Below the pieces are notes generated by a model. It saw only the letters and a program-made list of their open reading frames with translations, ran no database searches and was not told where the DNA came from. A program made the position numbers and the translations under genes. From an uncultured Proteiniphilum sp. (lineage in GTDB: Bacteria > Bacteroidota > Bacteroidia > Bacteroidales > Dysgonomonadaceae), in assembly GCA_927407015.1 (NCBI GenBank), contig CAKMJT010000003.1, positions 1-55,099 on the forward strand: 55,099 nucleotides of DNA, in the 5' to 3' direction. Below, in pieces: positions 15,785 to 25,807 of the stretch. The stretch's first letter is position 1, and each line of letters begins with the position of its first letter.

Positions 15785-16702
15785 ATGAAATATTTCCCTC
15801 ACAGCATTTCCTCTGTTATCTACCTGTTTATCAGCTTATCGCTTTGTGCCCAGGTGCCTGATGGCTATTATGCCGCTGCCGGCGGGAAAAGCGGAGCTGA
15901 ACTGAAGACTGCCTTGTTCCGCATCACAAGGAATCCCAGGGTCGTTACCTATGCTCAGTTGTGGGAGGCATTCGAAACGACGGACAGACAGAAGAACAAC
16001 AAGGTGTGGGATATGTATTCCGATCATCCGGTGGAGGGTGCTGCATTCCATTTTGATTTCAGAACCAGCCGTTGTGGTACTTACCGCGATGAGGGTGACT
16101 GTTATAACCGGGAACATACCCTGCCAAGGAGTTGGTTTAAGGGAACCCAATCGCTGGAAACGGATCTTTTTCACCTTTATCCCACCGACGGATATGTGAA
16201 TAATCGTCGCGGCAGCCTGCCTTTCGGTGAAGCGGGGATCACTTACTGGGAATCATCCAACGGATCGAAAATTGGACAAAATACCTTCGGCAATTATACA
16301 AAAACCATCTTCGAACCTATTGACGCATATAAGGGTGATTTCGCACGATCCTACTTCTATCTTGTGACCGCCTACGAGGATAAGGTGCCACAGTGGCACT
16401 CTGATCAGGTTGGAGGTAGTCGTTATCCCGGATTCAGTGACTGGTCGCTCAGCCTGTTGCTGAAATGGCATCGTGAAGATCCTGTCAGCCTCAAAGAGGT
16501 ACGCAGGAACGAGGAGGTGTTCAAAATTCAGCAAAACCGGAATCCGTATATCGATTATCCCGAGTTGGTGGAACATGTCTGGGGAAATTTTAAAACCGGC
16601 ATTTTTCAACCTGAAGCATTCTCTGACAGCTTTCTCGAGATTGAATGCAGTCCCTTTGAACGATGGCTGATGGAGGTACAGAGTCTTTTAAAGAAAAGAT
16701 AA
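15785..16702 (+). CDS. Exported endonuclease I family nuclease
   Basis: A non-specific DNase of the EndA/NucM type that acts outside the inner membrane. The 305-residue protein starts with a signal peptide (MKYFPHSISSVIYLFISLSLCAQ). The catalytic block CYNREHTLPRSWF lies near residues 103-115, followed by DLFHLYPTDGYVNNRRGSLPFGE, the conserved metal and substrate region, and by EPIDAYKGDFARSYFYLVT. Cysteines in RCGTYRDEGDC could form a disulfide. It may allow use of external DNA as a phosphorus or nucleotide source. The metallophosphoesterase starts 3 bp after its stop, which points to one transcript. Confidence 0.9.
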   Translation: MKYFPHSISSVIYLFISLSLCAQVPDGYYAAAGGKSGAELKTALFRITRNPRVVTYAQLWEAFETTDRQKNNKVWDMYSDHPVEGAAFHFDFRTSRCGTYRDEGDCYNREHTLPRSWFKGTQSLETDLFHLYPTDGYVNNRRGSLPFGEAGITYWESSNGSKIGQNTFGNYTKTIFEPIDAYKGDFARSYFYLVTAYEDKVPQWHSDQVGGSRYPGFSDWSLSLLLKWHREDPVSLKEVRRNEEVFKIQQNRNPYIDYPELVEHVWGNFKTGIFQPEAFSDSFLEIECSPFERWLMEVQSLLKKR

Positions 16703-16705
16703 AAG

Positions 16706-17974
16706 ATGAGGTTTATCTGGCTGTTGCTTTTACTCGTTCCGTCATTCATCACCGGTTACGCATCGGCTGACCGGGCCGTCATCAAAATAAGCGTGATGTC
16801 CGATATTCATTTTCTCTCTTCCCGGCTTGCCGTGGAAGGAGAGGCCCTTTCGGCCTATGAAAGATCGACCGGCAGAAACATCAGGGATCAGCATGCGGTC
16901 CTGGATCAGGTGCTCGATGAGATAGAGCGGGAAATGCCGGAGATACTCCTTATTACAGGAGACATGAGTAATCACGGTGAGCGCCTTAGTCACCTTGAAC
17001 TGATTGAGCAGTTACAACCACTGCAACAGAAAGGGATCCGTATTTTAGTGATTCCCGGTAACCATGATGTCAGCGTGCCTGATGCCAACGCTTATCACGG
17101 AGCAAAAGCCACCGCTGCCGAAACCATTTCAAAAGAGGAATTCAGTGAGATATATTCGATGTTCGGATATAGCGATGCATTGAGCAGGGACGATGCTTCT
17201 TTGAGCTACCTGTCAGCCATCGATGAGAAAACATGGTTGCTCTGTCTTGACACCAATCGTTACGACGAACATACCACCACCTCCGTCACCGGCGGACGCC
17301 TCCGCCCACAAACCCTTGAGTGGGCGCTCGCTGTACTTCATGAGGCAAAAGAAAAAGGGATCAGCGTGCTGGGGATGATGCACCACGGACTGGTGGAACA
17401 CATGTCCTACCAGTCTGCCTTTTTTTCGGATTATCTGGTGGAGGACTGGGAGAAGCATGCTGATATTCTTGCGGATGCAGGGCTGAGAATTGTTTTCACG
17501 GGTCATTTTCACGCTAACGATATCAGCTTGCGCACTTCAGCGGCGGGCAACACCATCTACGATGTGGAGACGGCCAGCCTGGCACACTATCCCTTTGCCT
17601 GGCGACTGATGAATTGGAGCGGTGCAGAACTGTCCGTAGAGACCCGTTTTGTGACCTCCCTCCGCGGAAACACCGGGTTTGAGGAGGTGTCCCGTCAAAG
17701 GCTGGAATCACTCACCCGCAGGGTGGTGCGGAACCGGCTGGAAAGAATGGGGATGCTGATAGCCGGGCACACTTCAGAAGCGCTGACCGATGTGATTGTG
17801 AAACTGAGCATGCTGCATATGCGGGGAGATGAGAAGCCTGACCGGGAAATGGAGGCGGCCATCCGTCATTTTGCCACCCTCATGGGTGATGAAGCAGAGA
17901 CAGATACTTTTACCTTTGATTTTCCTCCCGGAGACAACAATGTAGTGATTCTGCTGAAGGATGAGATGAAATGA
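16706..17974 (+). CDS. Exported calcineurin-like metallophosphoesterase
   Basis: A two-metal phosphoesterase of 422 residues with a signal peptide ([21 protein letters not shown]). The metal motifs appear in order: VMSDIHF (Asp33, His35), [20 protein letters not shown] and FTGHFHAND. Such enzymes hydrolyse phosphodiesters or monoesters. Being placed between an exported DNase and RNase HII, it could act on nucleotides released outside the cell; this is inference. The C-terminal 120 residues are helical and of no known function. It overlaps rnhB by 4 bp (ATGA), so the two genes are translationally coupled. Confidence 0.88.
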   Translation: MRFIWLLLLLVPSFITGYASADRAVIKISVMSDIHFLSSRLAVEGEALSAYERSTGRNIRDQHAVLDQVLDEIEREMPEILLITGDMSNHGERLSHLELIEQLQPLQQKGIRILVIPGNHDVSVPDANAYHGAKATAAETISKEEFSEIYSMFGYSDALSRDDASLSYLSAIDEKTWLLCLDTNRYDEHTTTSVTGGRLRPQTLEWALAVLHEAKEKGISVLGMMHHGLVEHMSYQSAFFSDYLVEDWEKHADILADAGLRIVFTGHFHANDISLRTSAAGNTIYDVETASLAHYPFAWRLMNWSGAELSVETRFVTSLRGNTGFEEVSRQRLESLTRRVVRNRLERMGMLIAGHTSEALTDVIVKLSMLHMRGDEKPDREMEAAIRHFATLMGDEAETDTFTFDFPPGDNNVVILLKDEMK

Positions 17975-18606
17975 TAAACCGGGATGTGAAGAACAGGGTT
18001 CCACTGCAATATGGTTTGAAGCCGGACTGTATGGAAGCGGGCTGCGACGAGGCGGGGCGTGGCTGCCTTGCCGGGCCTGTGTTTGCTGCTGCCGTCATTC
18101 TTCCACCTGATTTCCGTAACGGTATGCTCAATGACTCCAAGCAGCTGTCGGAAAGTCAGAGAAACGAACTGCGCATCGTCATCGAGGAGAAGGCTGTGAG
18201 CTATGCCGTGGCAAGCTGTTCCCCCGATGAGATCGATGTCATGAACATTCTCTGGGCATCGGTAGAAGCCATGCATCGCGCCCTGGCAGGGCTGTCGACA
18301 GCTCCGGAGCACATACTGGTGGATGGGAACCGTTTCCGTCCTTATCTCGCGATCCCGCATACCTGTGTGATCAGGGGAGATGCGACATACCTGTCTATCG
18401 CCGCGGCATCTGTCCTGGCGAAAACATACAGGGATGACTACATGAAACGGCTGCACGAGGATTTCCCGGAATATGGCTGGGCAAAAAACAAAGGATACCC
18501 CACCGCCATACATCGTGAAGCGATCCGGCAGCAGGGCATCACACCCTGGCATCGCAAGAGCTTTGCTCTGATGGAACGACAGCTGACCATCGACTTCTGC
18601 AAATAG
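17971..18606 (+). CDS. rnhB: Ribonuclease HII
   Basis: Removes RNA and single ribonucleotides from RNA-DNA hybrids in the cytoplasm. The 211-residue product has [13 protein letters not shown] (catalytic Asp26 and Glu27), the second acidic site in ILVDGNRF, and [19 protein letters not shown] with the remaining active-site Asp and the conserved lysine. The C-terminal W-A-K-N-K-G-Y-P-T block is present. The start codon overlaps the stop of the metallophosphoesterase. It converges with tex 20 bp downstream; no hairpin terminator separates them. Confidence 0.96.
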   Translation: MINRDVKNRVPLQYGLKPDCMEAGCDEAGRGCLAGPVFAAAVILPPDFRNGMLNDSKQLSESQRNELRIVIEEKAVSYAVASCSPDEIDVMNILWASVEAMHRALAGLSTAPEHILVDGNRFRPYLAIPHTCVIRGDATYLSIAAASVLAKTYRDDYMKRLHEDFPEYGWAKNKGYPTAIHREAIRQQGITPWHRKSFALMERQLTIDFCK

Positions 18607-18626
18607 ATTACCCTAAGCCGTTCTGT

Positions 18627-20750
18627 TTATACACCCCGCATCGATAGCTGGATTCGTTTTCTTTCCAGGTCTACTGCCACTACCCTGACCTTTACTTGCT
18701 GGTGCAGGGAGACCACCTCCGTGGGGTTGGAGACAAACCGGTCGGCAAGCTCCGAGATATGTACCAGCCCGTTTTCCTTGATGCCTATATCCACAAAACA
18801 GCCGAAATTGGTGATATTGGTGATGATGCCGGGTAGCCACATCCCCACTTTCAAATCGTTGATTGTGCGTATGTTGGGGTCAAACTCCAGTGTCTGCACC
18901 GTCGATCGCGGGTCACGGCCCGGCTTTTCAAGCTCCTGCAGGATATCGGAAAGCGTTTCTGTGCCTGCCTCAGCGGTTTTGTAGCGATGGATATCAATGG
19001 TGTCGATCAACGGTTTGTTGCCGATCAGCTCTTTGACGGAACAGTGGAGGTCGCCGGCCATCTTCTCCACGATGGGATAGCTTTCGGGATGAACGGCCGA
19101 GTTGTCGAGTGGGTTTTCCGACCCGGGCACACGAAGAAAACCGGCACACTGCTCAAACGCTTTCTCTCCCAGCCGGGGCACCTTCATCAGCTCTTTGCGG
19201 GAACGGAACGCACCGTGCTCAGACCGCCAGTCTACGATGTGCTGCGCCAGCGATTCACCCAGTCCCGACACATAGGTGAGCAGCTGCTTGCTGGCTGTAT
19301 TGAGATTCACCCCTACCAGGTTCACACAACTCTCAACCGTCAGGTCGAGGGAGCGCTTCAGTCTGGCCTGGTCCACATCGTGCTGATATTGCCCCACACC
19401 AATCGATTTGGGATCGATCTTCACCAGCTCGGCCAGTGGATCGCTCAGCCGCCGTCCGATGGAGACTGCACCCCGGACGGTAACATCATAATCAGGGAAC
19501 TCATCGCGTGCGATCTTGGAGGCGGAATAGACCGATGCTCCGTTCTCACTCACCACAAACACCTTCACCTCCTTCTCAAAGCGCAGATTGGTGATGAAAC
19601 GTTCGGTTTCACGGCTGGCGGTGCCGTTACCAATAGCGATGGCGTCGATCTTGTAGGTGGTGACCATCTTCACCACTTTCGTGCCCGCTTTCGACGATTC
19701 ATTTTGTGGCGGGTGAGGATAGATGGTTTCATTGTGCAACAGATTGCCCTGTTCGTCGAGACACACCAGTTTGCAGCCACTGCGGTACCCGGGGTCAATA
19801 CCCAGTATCCGTTTCTGTCCCAGTGGTGGTGAGAGCAGCAGCTGGCGGAGGTTCTCCGCGAAGACGGCAATGGCCGCTTCATCAGCTTTCTCCTTGGAGA
19901 GGCTGGCGAACTCCGTCTCGATGGAGGGCTTCAACAGCCGTTTGTAGGCATCGGTGACCGCTGTTTCCACCTGGTCGGCTGCTTCGGTATCGTTTTTCGC
20001 GAAGCGGGGTACCAGCCTGTCGAGGCATCTCTCGTCGTCCGGAGAGATGGATACCCGCAGAAAACCTTCCTCCTCACCGCGCCTGATGGCGAGAATACGG
20101 TGCGACGGACACTTGGAAAGGGGAGCAGTGAACTCGAAATAATCGGCATACTTTGTGCCCTCATCTTCTTTTCCTTTCACCACCTTGGAGGTGATGACTG
20201 CCTCCCTTGCGAAAATGGTCCGGATGGTTTGCCGGGCATGCTCATCCTCGTTCACCCACTCGGCGATGATATCGCGGGCGCCTTTGAGAGCCTCGCCGCT
20301 GTTGGCTACCTCAGGCGTGATGAATTGCGCCGCTTTGGCTTCGGGAGAGCCTGCCTGTTGTGACATCAGCCACCGGGCCAGGCCTTCCAGCCCTTTCTTG
20401 CGGGCTATCTCGGCGCGTGTCTGGCGTTTGGGCCTGAACGGCAGGTAGAGATCCTCCAGCAAGGTGCTGTCCCAGCAATCGTTGATCTTTCTTTCCAGCT
20501 CCGGTGTCAGCTTCTCCTGTTCGGTAATCGATTGAAGCACAAATTCCTTTCTTTTCGCCAAATCGAGCAGTTTCCCGTTCAGCTCTCTGATATCGGCAAT
20601 TTGTACCTCATCCAGTCCGCCCGTCGCCTCTTTCCGGTAGCGGCTGATAAAAGGGATGGTAGCACCCTCTTCAAACAGTTTGACTGTGTTTTCAACACTT
20701 TTGGGTGCAATATGGAGCGTTTGAGAAATCAGTGAATGGATAACGGACAT
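18627..20750 (-). CDS. tex: Tex-family RNA-binding transcription accessory protein
   Basis: Tex/YhgF proteins bind nucleic acids through an S1 domain and influence transcription and stress survival. The 707 residues show the full order: helical Tex_N region (1-190), YqgF/RNase H-like domain (RILGIDPGYRSGCKLVCLDE near 315), helix-hairpin-helix repeats (NTASKQLLTYVSGLGESLAQ), a linker, and the C-terminal S1 domain (WLPGIITNITNFGCFVDIG, VHISELADRF). The start at 20750 (MSVIHSLISQTLHI) matches the family; a longer frame beginning at 20801 adds 17 atypical residues. A -7 box CAAATGTA read on the other strand (TACATTTG, 20875-20868) lies in the gap shared with divergent radA. Confidence 0.93.
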   Translation of the reverse strand: MSVIHSLISQTLHIAPKSVENTVKLFEEGATIPFISRYRKEATGGLDEVQIADIRELNGKLLDLAKRKEFVLQSITEQEKLTPELERKINDCWDSTLLEDLYLPFRPKRQTRAEIARKKGLEGLARWLMSQQAGSPEAKAAQFITPEVANSGEALKGARDIIAEWVNEDEHARQTIRTIFAREAVITSKVVKGKEDEGTKYADYFEFTAPLSKCPSHRILAIRRGEEEGFLRVSISPDDERCLDRLVPRFAKNDTEAADQVETAVTDAYKRLLKPSIETEFASLSKEKADEAAIAVFAENLRQLLLSPPLGQKRILGIDPGYRSGCKLVCLDEQGNLLHNETIYPHPPQNESSKAGTKVVKMVTTYKIDAIAIGNGTASRETERFITNLRFEKEVKVFVVSENGASVYSASKIARDEFPDYDVTVRGAVSIGRRLSDPLAELVKIDPKSIGVGQYQHDVDQARLKRSLDLTVESCVNLVGVNLNTASKQLLTYVSGLGESLAQHIVDWRSEHGAFRSRKELMKVPRLGEKAFEQCAGFLRVPGSENPLDNSAVHPESYPIVEKMAGDLHCSVKELIGNKPLIDTIDIHRYKTAEAGTETLSDILQELEKPGRDPRSTVQTLEFDPNIRTINDLKVGMWLPGIITNITNFGCFVDIGIKENGLVHISELADRFVSNPTEVVSLHQQVKVRVVAVDLERKRIQLSMRGV

Positions 20751-20867
20751 CTGTTGTGGGTTTAAATAGCATTGTTCCTGTTTTGTGTTCTGCAAAAGCA
20801 TGGTTTGTCATGTCTGATTGCCGGACACACAAAACAATCAATGAAATTGTCTGCTGTTTGTCTACTG

Positions 20868-20875
20868 CAAATGTA
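20868..20875 (-). promoter_or_regulatory. -7 box of tex
   Basis: TACATTTG on the minus strand in the tex/radA divergent gap, about 118 bp before the chosen tex start. The plus-strand TATCTTTA at 20890 is the nearest candidate for radA. Confidence 0.35.
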
Positions 20876-20916
20876 CAAGAAATTTTCCTATCTTTACCTT
20901 TTTAAATATCGGGAGA

Positions 20917-22284
20917 ATGGCTAAACTGAAATCGGTTTATTTTTGCAGCAGCTGCGGTTATGAATCGCCCAAGTGGATGGGTAAGTGCCCTTCCTGCGGC
21001 GAATGGTCTACCTTCGTAGAGGAGCTGGTACGCAAGGATGCCGCATCGAAACAGGAGGATACCCGTTCTTTTCTGGAGGTGAAAAGCGAGCCTCTGCGGT
21101 TGAAGGATATCAAAGCCGGTGAAGAGCTGCGCATCGATATGCAGGATACAGAGCTGAACAGGGTGCTGGGAGGAGGACTGGTTCCCGCATCGGTCGTCCT
21201 GATAGGGGGAGAGCCGGGGATCGGTAAATCGACGCTCGTGCTGCAAACCATCCTGAAGCTCAAAGGGATTCATACACTCTACGTGTCCGGTGAGGAGAGT
21301 GCCCGGCAGCTGAAGCTCCGGGCCGACCGCATCGGGATTGAGAATGACGATTGCCTGATCGTGTGCGAAACCAACCTCGATGAGATCTTCAGGCATGTGA
21401 AGCAGAACTCACCCCAACTGCTCATCGTAGATTCCATACAGACGGTCTACAGTGAGGCTCTGGAGTCCGCACCCGGCAGCATTTCACAAGTGCGTGAGTG
21501 TGCTGCCGCCCTGTTGAAGTTTGCCAAGCAATCGGGCACACCCGTGTTGCTTATCGGGCATATCACCAAAGACGGGAGCATAGCAGGTCCCAAGATCCTG
21601 GAGCATATCGTTGATACGGTGATTCAGTTTGAAGGGGATCAGCATTATATGTACCGCATTCTCCGGAGTATCAAAAACCGGTTTGGCAGCACGGCGGAGC
21701 TGGGGATCTACGAGATGAACCAATCGGGATTGCGCGAGGTGAGTAATCCATCGGAACTGTTGTTGACGCAGAACCACGACGGGCTGAGCGGTGTCTCCAT
21801 CGCTGCAGCCATCGAAGGAGTCCGCCCTTTTGTGATCGAAACACAGTCACTGGTCAGCACCGCTGCCTACGGTACACCGCAGCGTTCCGCCACCGGTTTC
21901 GATATACGGCGAATGAACATGCTGCTTGCCGTGCTGGAGAAACGCGCAGGCTTCAAGCTGGCACAGAAGGATGTGTTTCTGAACATCGCCGGCGGGCTGA
22001 GGGTGAACGATCCCGGCATGGACCTGCCGGTCATCACTGCGGTGCTCTCCTCCAGCCTCGATATTGCGGTCGGACGTGATACCTGTCTTTGCGGTGAGGT
22101 GGGATTGTCGGGTGAGATCCGCCCCGTGAACCGTATTGAACAGCGTATACAGGAAGCCGAGAAGTTAGGATTCTCCCGCATACTTATTCCCGCCAACAAC
22201 CTGAAAGGAATCAGCAAGAAGGTTTCCATCGAACTGTTACAGGTGAAGCGGGTGAGCGATGCCTTCAGGTTGCTCTTCGCATGA
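20917..22284 (+). CDS. radA: DNA repair protein RadA
   Basis: A RecA-like branch-migration helicase that processes recombination intermediates. In 455 residues: an N-terminal C4 zinc finger (CSSCGYESPKWMGKCPSC, residues 9-26), Walker A GGEPGIGKST near residue 94, the RadA-specific KNRFGS motif near 252, and the C-terminal Lon-protease-like domain (LNIAGGLRVNDPGMDLPV, GEVGLSGEIRPV). GGGAG lies just before the ATG. It diverges from tex. A 33-codon frame overlaps its stop as ATGA (22281-22382), of doubtful meaning. Confidence 0.97.
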   Translation: MAKLKSVYFCSSCGYESPKWMGKCPSCGEWSTFVEELVRKDAASKQEDTRSFLEVKSEPLRLKDIKAGEELRIDMQDTELNRVLGGGLVPASVVLIGGEPGIGKSTLVLQTILKLKGIHTLYVSGEESARQLKLRADRIGIENDDCLIVCETNLDEIFRHVKQNSPQLLIVDSIQTVYSEALESAPGSISQVRECAAALLKFAKQSGTPVLLIGHITKDGSIAGPKILEHIVDTVIQFEGDQHYMYRILRSIKNRFGSTAELGIYEMNQSGLREVSNPSELLLTQNHDGLSGVSIAAAIEGVRPFVIETQSLVSTAAYGTPQRSATGFDIRRMNMLLAVLEKRAGFKLAQKDVFLNIAGGLRVNDPGMDLPVITAVLSSSLDIAVGRDTCLCGEVGLSGEIRPVNRIEQRIQEAEKLGFSRILIPANNLKGISKKVSIELLQVKRVSDAFRLLFA

Positions 22285-22375
22285 TGCAGATGCTGATACC
22301 GGTGTGCGGCGGTGTAGGATATACCCGTGTAGAGGCCGTCGTCAGGGAGATCACCAGGAAAAAGAGCAGAACACT

Positions 22376-22405
22376 TTTGTAACTGAAAAAAATATGCTAC
22401 CTTTG
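22376..22405 (+). promoter_or_regulatory. Promoter of tRNA-Cys
   Basis: -33 TTTG (22376-22379), 18-bp spacer, -7 TACCTTTG (22398-22405), followed by GCATCCGC and a leader of about 14 nt to the mature tRNA end. Confidence 0.8.
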
Positions 22406-22425
22406 CATCCGCTTTAAGCGTATCG

Positions 22426-22496
22426 GGTACCTTGGCCGAGTGGCTAGGCGCCGGTCTGCAAAACCGTTTACGGCGGTTCGAATCCGCCAGGTACCT
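22426..22496 (+). tRNA. tRNA-Cys (GCA)
   Basis: A 71-nt cloverleaf: acceptor GGTACCT (22426-22432) pairs fully with AGGTACC (22489-22495), discriminator U at 22496 as required for cysteine. D arm GGCC..., anticodon loop CTGCAAA with GCA, T arm with GGTTCGAATCC. CCA is not encoded. It has its own promoter and terminator. Confidence 0.97.
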
Positions 22497-22503
22497 CCTC
22501 AGT

Positions 22504-22535
22504 AAAACAGGCTGCCATCTCAGGCAGCCTGTTTT
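22504..22535 (+). terminator. Rho-independent terminator of tRNA-Cys
   Basis: Perfect 13-bp stem AAAACAGGCTGCC / GGCAGCCTGTTTT with a 6-nt loop, 7 bp after the tRNA. Confidence 0.92.
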
Positions 22536-22557
22536 CGGTTAATCAGCTAGCCGTTTT

Positions 22558-22917
22558 TCAGCCCTGATCCTGCCTGTCTTCAGAATAATCCGGCGCGTCC
22601 GTGTCAACGTTTTTTTTATCTTTTTTAAGGGCATCTGTCACTTTGCCAAAGTTCTCTTTCCATGAGTCTGATACAGAGGCAAAGAAACTACCTGCGCTCT
22701 CTTTCACCACATCCCATTTACCGTCAGCAACGCTCTCGTACTCATCCATTTTGGCGGAAAGATTATCTCTTATCCCCTTTAGGTTCTCCAGCTGATCCCG
22801 ATACTCTACTTTGGCATCATCTGCTATTTCGCCCGCTTTATCTTCGAGTTTGGAAATGTAATCGGCCAATTCGTTCAATACTTCGCGTGTTTTCTGTTTG
22901 AATTCTTCTTTCTTCAT
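22558..22917 (-). CDS. Small helical protein, possible sll1863-type stress protein
   Basis: A 119-residue, highly charged and wholly helical protein without signal peptide or membrane segment. Heptad-like stretches (EEFKQKTREVLNELADYISK, AKVEYRDQLENLKGIRDNLS) suggest a coiled coil; a second part has repeated KWDVVKESAGSFFASVSDSW-type helices. The pattern resembles the sll1863/apolipoprotein-like stress proteins, which I recognise only weakly. The C-terminus is acidic and disordered. It faces the tRNA-Cys terminator and has no neighbours on its strand, so nothing more can be said about its role. Confidence 0.7.
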   Translation of the reverse strand: MKKEEFKQKTREVLNELADYISKLEDKAGEIADDAKVEYRDQLENLKGIRDNLSAKMDEYESVADGKWDVVKESAGSFFASVSDSWKENFGKVTDALKKDKKNVDTDAPDYSEDRQDQG

Positions 22918-23125
22918 TTGATAGGGTGTTTAAGTTCGACTTCTCCTAATAAACATTTGATGATGAGATTGGTTCAACATTTCCGGGAAATAGCATACAG
23001 ATACCGGTCTGAATGAAGCAATGCAATGCAGGAGTCAATGGGTTTACCGGACACCCGGCGGAAATAACAACAGGATAAAAGGGGAATACGCGTAACAGGA
23101 TGAAAGCAAAACGAATGAAAAAGTG

Positions 23126-23133
23126 TATCTTTG
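23126..23133 (+). promoter_or_regulatory. -7 box of the adk-obg-pgeF operon
   Basis: TATCTTTG, 21 bp before the adk ATG. No clear -33. Confidence 0.5.
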
Positions 23134-23154
23134 TAACTTAATTATGCATGGGGT

Positions 23155-23730
23155 ATGTTGAATATTGTGATTTTTGGAGCTCCCGGATCAGGAAAGGGGA
23201 CACAAAGCGAGAAACTGGTGCAGAGATATGGTCTGCATCATGTTTCCACAGGAGAGATATTACGTGAAGAAATAGCCTCGGGCACCGACCTGGGGAATCT
23301 GGCCGACGCATACATGTCGAAAGGAGAACTGGTACCTGACTGCATCGTCATTGAAATGCTGGATGGGCTGATCCGAAAAAACAGCCATGTCAAAGGATTT
23401 ATCTTCGATGGTTTCCCGCGTACTGTCCCTCAGGGAGAGGCATTGAGCAGGATGCTCTCGAAACATGGCGAAGATGTGAACCTTGTCATTAGTCTTGAGG
23501 TAGCAGATGAGGAACTGATCGATCGTTTGCTGAAACGCGGTCAGATATCCGGAAGATCCGATGATAACAGGGAGACCATTGAGGCACGGTTGCAGGTGTA
23601 TTACAGGCAGACATCACCCCTGAAAGATTTCTACCGGGAACGTGGTGTATTGAGAGAGATAATGGGTGTCGGGACGATTGATGAAATATTCATAGCCATT
23701 GAAAAAGAAATAGACCGATTAATAACTTAA
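23155..23730 (+). CDS. adk: Adenylate kinase
   Basis: Interconverts ATP + AMP and 2 ADP in the cytoplasm. The 191-residue product has the P-loop [10 protein letters not shown] (residues 7-16), the AMP-binding [11 protein letters not shown] and [10 protein letters not shown], and a short LID ([14 protein letters not shown]) in place of the long zinc or non-zinc LID, so it is a short-type kinase, as is usual in this order. It heads a three-gene operon: obg starts 2 bp after its stop. Confidence 0.96.
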   Translation: MLNIVIFGAPGSGKGTQSEKLVQRYGLHHVSTGEILREEIASGTDLGNLADAYMSKGELVPDCIVIEMLDGLIRKNSHVKGFIFDGFPRTVPQGEALSRMLSKHGEDVNLVISLEVADEELIDRLLKRGQISGRSDDNRETIEARLQVYYRQTSPLKDFYRERGVLREIMGVGTIDEIFIAIEKEIDRLIT

Positions 23731-23732
23731 AA

Positions 23733-24893
23733 ATGGCAGAAACAAATTTTGTAGATTATGTCAAGATATTTTGCCGCTCCGGTAAAGGCGGGCGCGGCTC
23801 TTCGCATTTCAGGAGAGAGAAATACATTCCGAAAGGAGGGCCCGATGGCGGTGACGGTGGCGAGGGAGGCAGTGTAATCCTGCGTGGGAACCGGAACTAT
23901 TGGACCCTGCTCCATCTTCGTTACAAGAGACACATTTTCGCCGGCCACGGTGAGGGTGGCTCCAAAGCGCAACGTTCCGGCAAAAAAGGTGAGGATAGGA
24001 TCATTGACGTACCTTGCGGCACTGTGGCCTATGACGCCCATACCGGGGAGTATCTGTGTGATATCACCGATCATGATCAGGAAGTAGTGCTGTTGAAAGG
24101 AGGCAGGGGAGGCCAGGGTAATCAGCATTTTAAGACTGCCACCAACCAGGCACCCCGTTACGCTCAACCCGGCGAACCACATGAAGAGCGGTGGGTTATT
24201 CTGGAATTGAAACTACTGGCCGATGTGGGCCTGGTGGGCTTCCCCAATGCCGGTAAATCGACCCTGCTCTCCGTGGTATCTGCGGCGAAACCCAAAATTG
24301 CCAACTATCCGTTTACCACACTTGAACCCAATTTGGGCATTGTAAGCTATAGGGACAACAAATCATTCGTAATGGCCGATATTCCGGGGATTATAGAAGG
24401 TGCCAGTGAAGGAAAGGGCCTTGGCCTGCGTTTCCTCCGGCATATAGAACGCAACGCGATGTTGCTTTTTCTGATTCCTGCCGATGCGGATGATATCAAG
24501 AAAGAGTACGATATATTGCTCAACGAGCTCACGCAATACAACCCTGAATTACTGGACAAAAAACATGTGCTGGCCATCTCAAAATCGGACATGCTAGACG
24601 ATGAGCTGATGCACGAGATATCCCTCAATCTGCCCGATATACCCTACCTGTTCATCTCTTCCATCACCGGTTACGGCATCCCTGCATTAAAAGATATGCT
24701 GTGGAGGGAGCTGAATTCGGAGGATAATATAACCGTGCAAACGGCTCACGATACCTTGGTTCACAGAAACCTGAATGTGGTCTCCCTCGAATTTGAACCG
24801 GAAGATGAGATCCCTGCCGATGATTTGGGAGACGAAACGGAATCTGATATCGACAATGAAGAGGAAGATAACTATTACGAGGAGGACTTTTAA
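23733..24893 (+). CDS. obg: Obg GTPase (ribosome assembly, stress)
   Basis: A GTPase that binds the 50S subunit late in assembly. The 386-residue product has the glycine-rich Obg fold ([19 protein letters not shown] and [10 protein letters not shown], residues 1-158) and the G domain with [20 protein letters not shown] and the SKSD guanine motif. The C-terminus ends in a strongly acidic tail ([13 protein letters not shown]). It starts 2 bp after adk and is followed by pgeF after 9 bp. Confidence 0.97.
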   Translation: MAETNFVDYVKIFCRSGKGGRGSSHFRREKYIPKGGPDGGDGGEGGSVILRGNRNYWTLLHLRYKRHIFAGHGEGGSKAQRSGKKGEDRIIDVPCGTVAYDAHTGEYLCDITDHDQEVVLLKGGRGGQGNQHFKTATNQAPRYAQPGEPHEERWVILELKLLADVGLVGFPNAGKSTLLSVVSAAKPKIANYPFTTLEPNLGIVSYRDNKSFVMADIPGIIEGASEGKGLGLRFLRHIERNAMLLFLIPADADDIKKEYDILLNELTQYNPELLDKKHVLAISKSDMLDDELMHEISLNLPDIPYLFISSITGYGIPALKDMLWRELNSEDNITVQTAHDTLVHRNLNVVSLEFEPEDEIPADDLGDETESDIDNEEEDNYYEEDF

Positions 24894-24902
24894 CGTTTCA
24901 AC

Positions 24903-25721
24903 ATGAAGCCTCATCCCCACCATCGGAATCTGTTGTTGTTCGATCTGTTCGACCGGGAGAAAGGGATCGTTCATTTCACGACCACCCGTGCAGGGGGTGT
25001 CAGTAACGGGACGTTCTCTTCCTTTAATATGGGAAATTTCTCAGACGATGATCCACTGAAGATCCGTGAGAATCACACGATCCTTGCCCGTATGTTCTTT
25101 ATGGATATCAGGGAGTTTATCATTCCCCATCAAACACACGGGACAAGGGTGTTGACCGTGGATAAGCCGTTTCTGAAACTCGATCAGCCATCAGCCATTG
25201 AAGCTTTGTATGGTGTGGATGCTACCATCACCCGGGAGAAAGGAATTTTTTTGTGTGCCACCACGGCCGATTGCGTGCCAATCATCCTGTATGACAGGAA
25301 GAATGAGGTGGTGGCTGCCATCCATGCGGGATGGAGAGGAACGGTGGGGCGTATCGTGGAGAAAACACTGACTGAAATGGAACGGCAATACGGTTCATCT
25401 CCCCGGGAGATGATTGCAGGCATCGGGCCGGCCATCAGCCAGGATCATTATGAGGTAGGCGATGAGGTCGCATCACTGTTTCACCGGAATGGCTTCGATC
25501 TGTCCGACAGAGCGGTTTTTTACCGAGAGAATCCCACTTCGGGAACTCATCTCGATTTAAAGGAAATCAACCGGAGAGAACTGGTGCGACTGGGAGTGCC
25601 TGAAGGTGCCATTGAAAAAAGCGATTACTGCACGTTTGACAAACAGGAGCTCTTTTTTTCTGCACGCAGACAGTCGGTTCATTCGGGAAGAATGCTCACG
25701 GGGATCATGATGAGCAGATAA
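24903..25721 (+). CDS. pgeF: Peptidoglycan editing factor / laccase-domain protein PgeF
   Basis: The YfiH/PgeF family removes wrongly placed serine from UDP-MurNAc precursors, and members have also been described as purine nucleoside phosphorylases or oxidases. The 272 residues contain the metal-binding pattern: His in IPHQTHGTRV, Cys in CATTADCVPI, His in AAIHAGWRGT, plus the C-terminal KSDYCTFDKQELFFSARR. It is the third gene of the adk-obg operon and ends before a bidirectional terminator. The biochemical role is from the family, not from anything special here. Confidence 0.9.
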   Translation: MKPHPHHRNLLLFDLFDREKGIVHFTTTRAGGVSNGTFSSFNMGNFSDDDPLKIRENHTILARMFFMDIREFIIPHQTHGTRVLTVDKPFLKLDQPSAIEALYGVDATITREKGIFLCATTADCVPIILYDRKNEVVAAIHAGWRGTVGRIVEKTLTEMERQYGSSPREMIAGIGPAISQDHYEVGDEVASLFHRNGFDLSDRAVFYRENPTSGTHLDLKEINRRELVRLGVPEGAIEKSDYCTFDKQELFFSARRQSVHSGRMLTGIMMSR

Positions 25722-25734
25722 AATAAAATAAAAA

Positions 25735-25762
25735 AGAGAATGAATTCAATAATTCATTCTCT
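25735..25762. terminator. Bidirectional terminator between pgeF and the superoxide dismutase gene
   Basis: Perfect 12-bp stem AGAGAATGAATT / AATTCATTCTCT with a 4-nt loop. The A-rich flank on the left gives a T-rich tail in the minus direction, so it best serves the dismutase gene; it also lies 14 bp after pgeF. Confidence 0.75.
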
Positions 25763-25807
25763 TCTCCCTTTGATCAAGACTTGCTATAGCCGGATGATTG
25801 CTTTCAA

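Noticed and set aside
18987..19832. 281-codon open frame on the strand opposite tex
   Set aside because: Lies entirely within tex, has no family resemblance and reflects the codon bias of the real gene.
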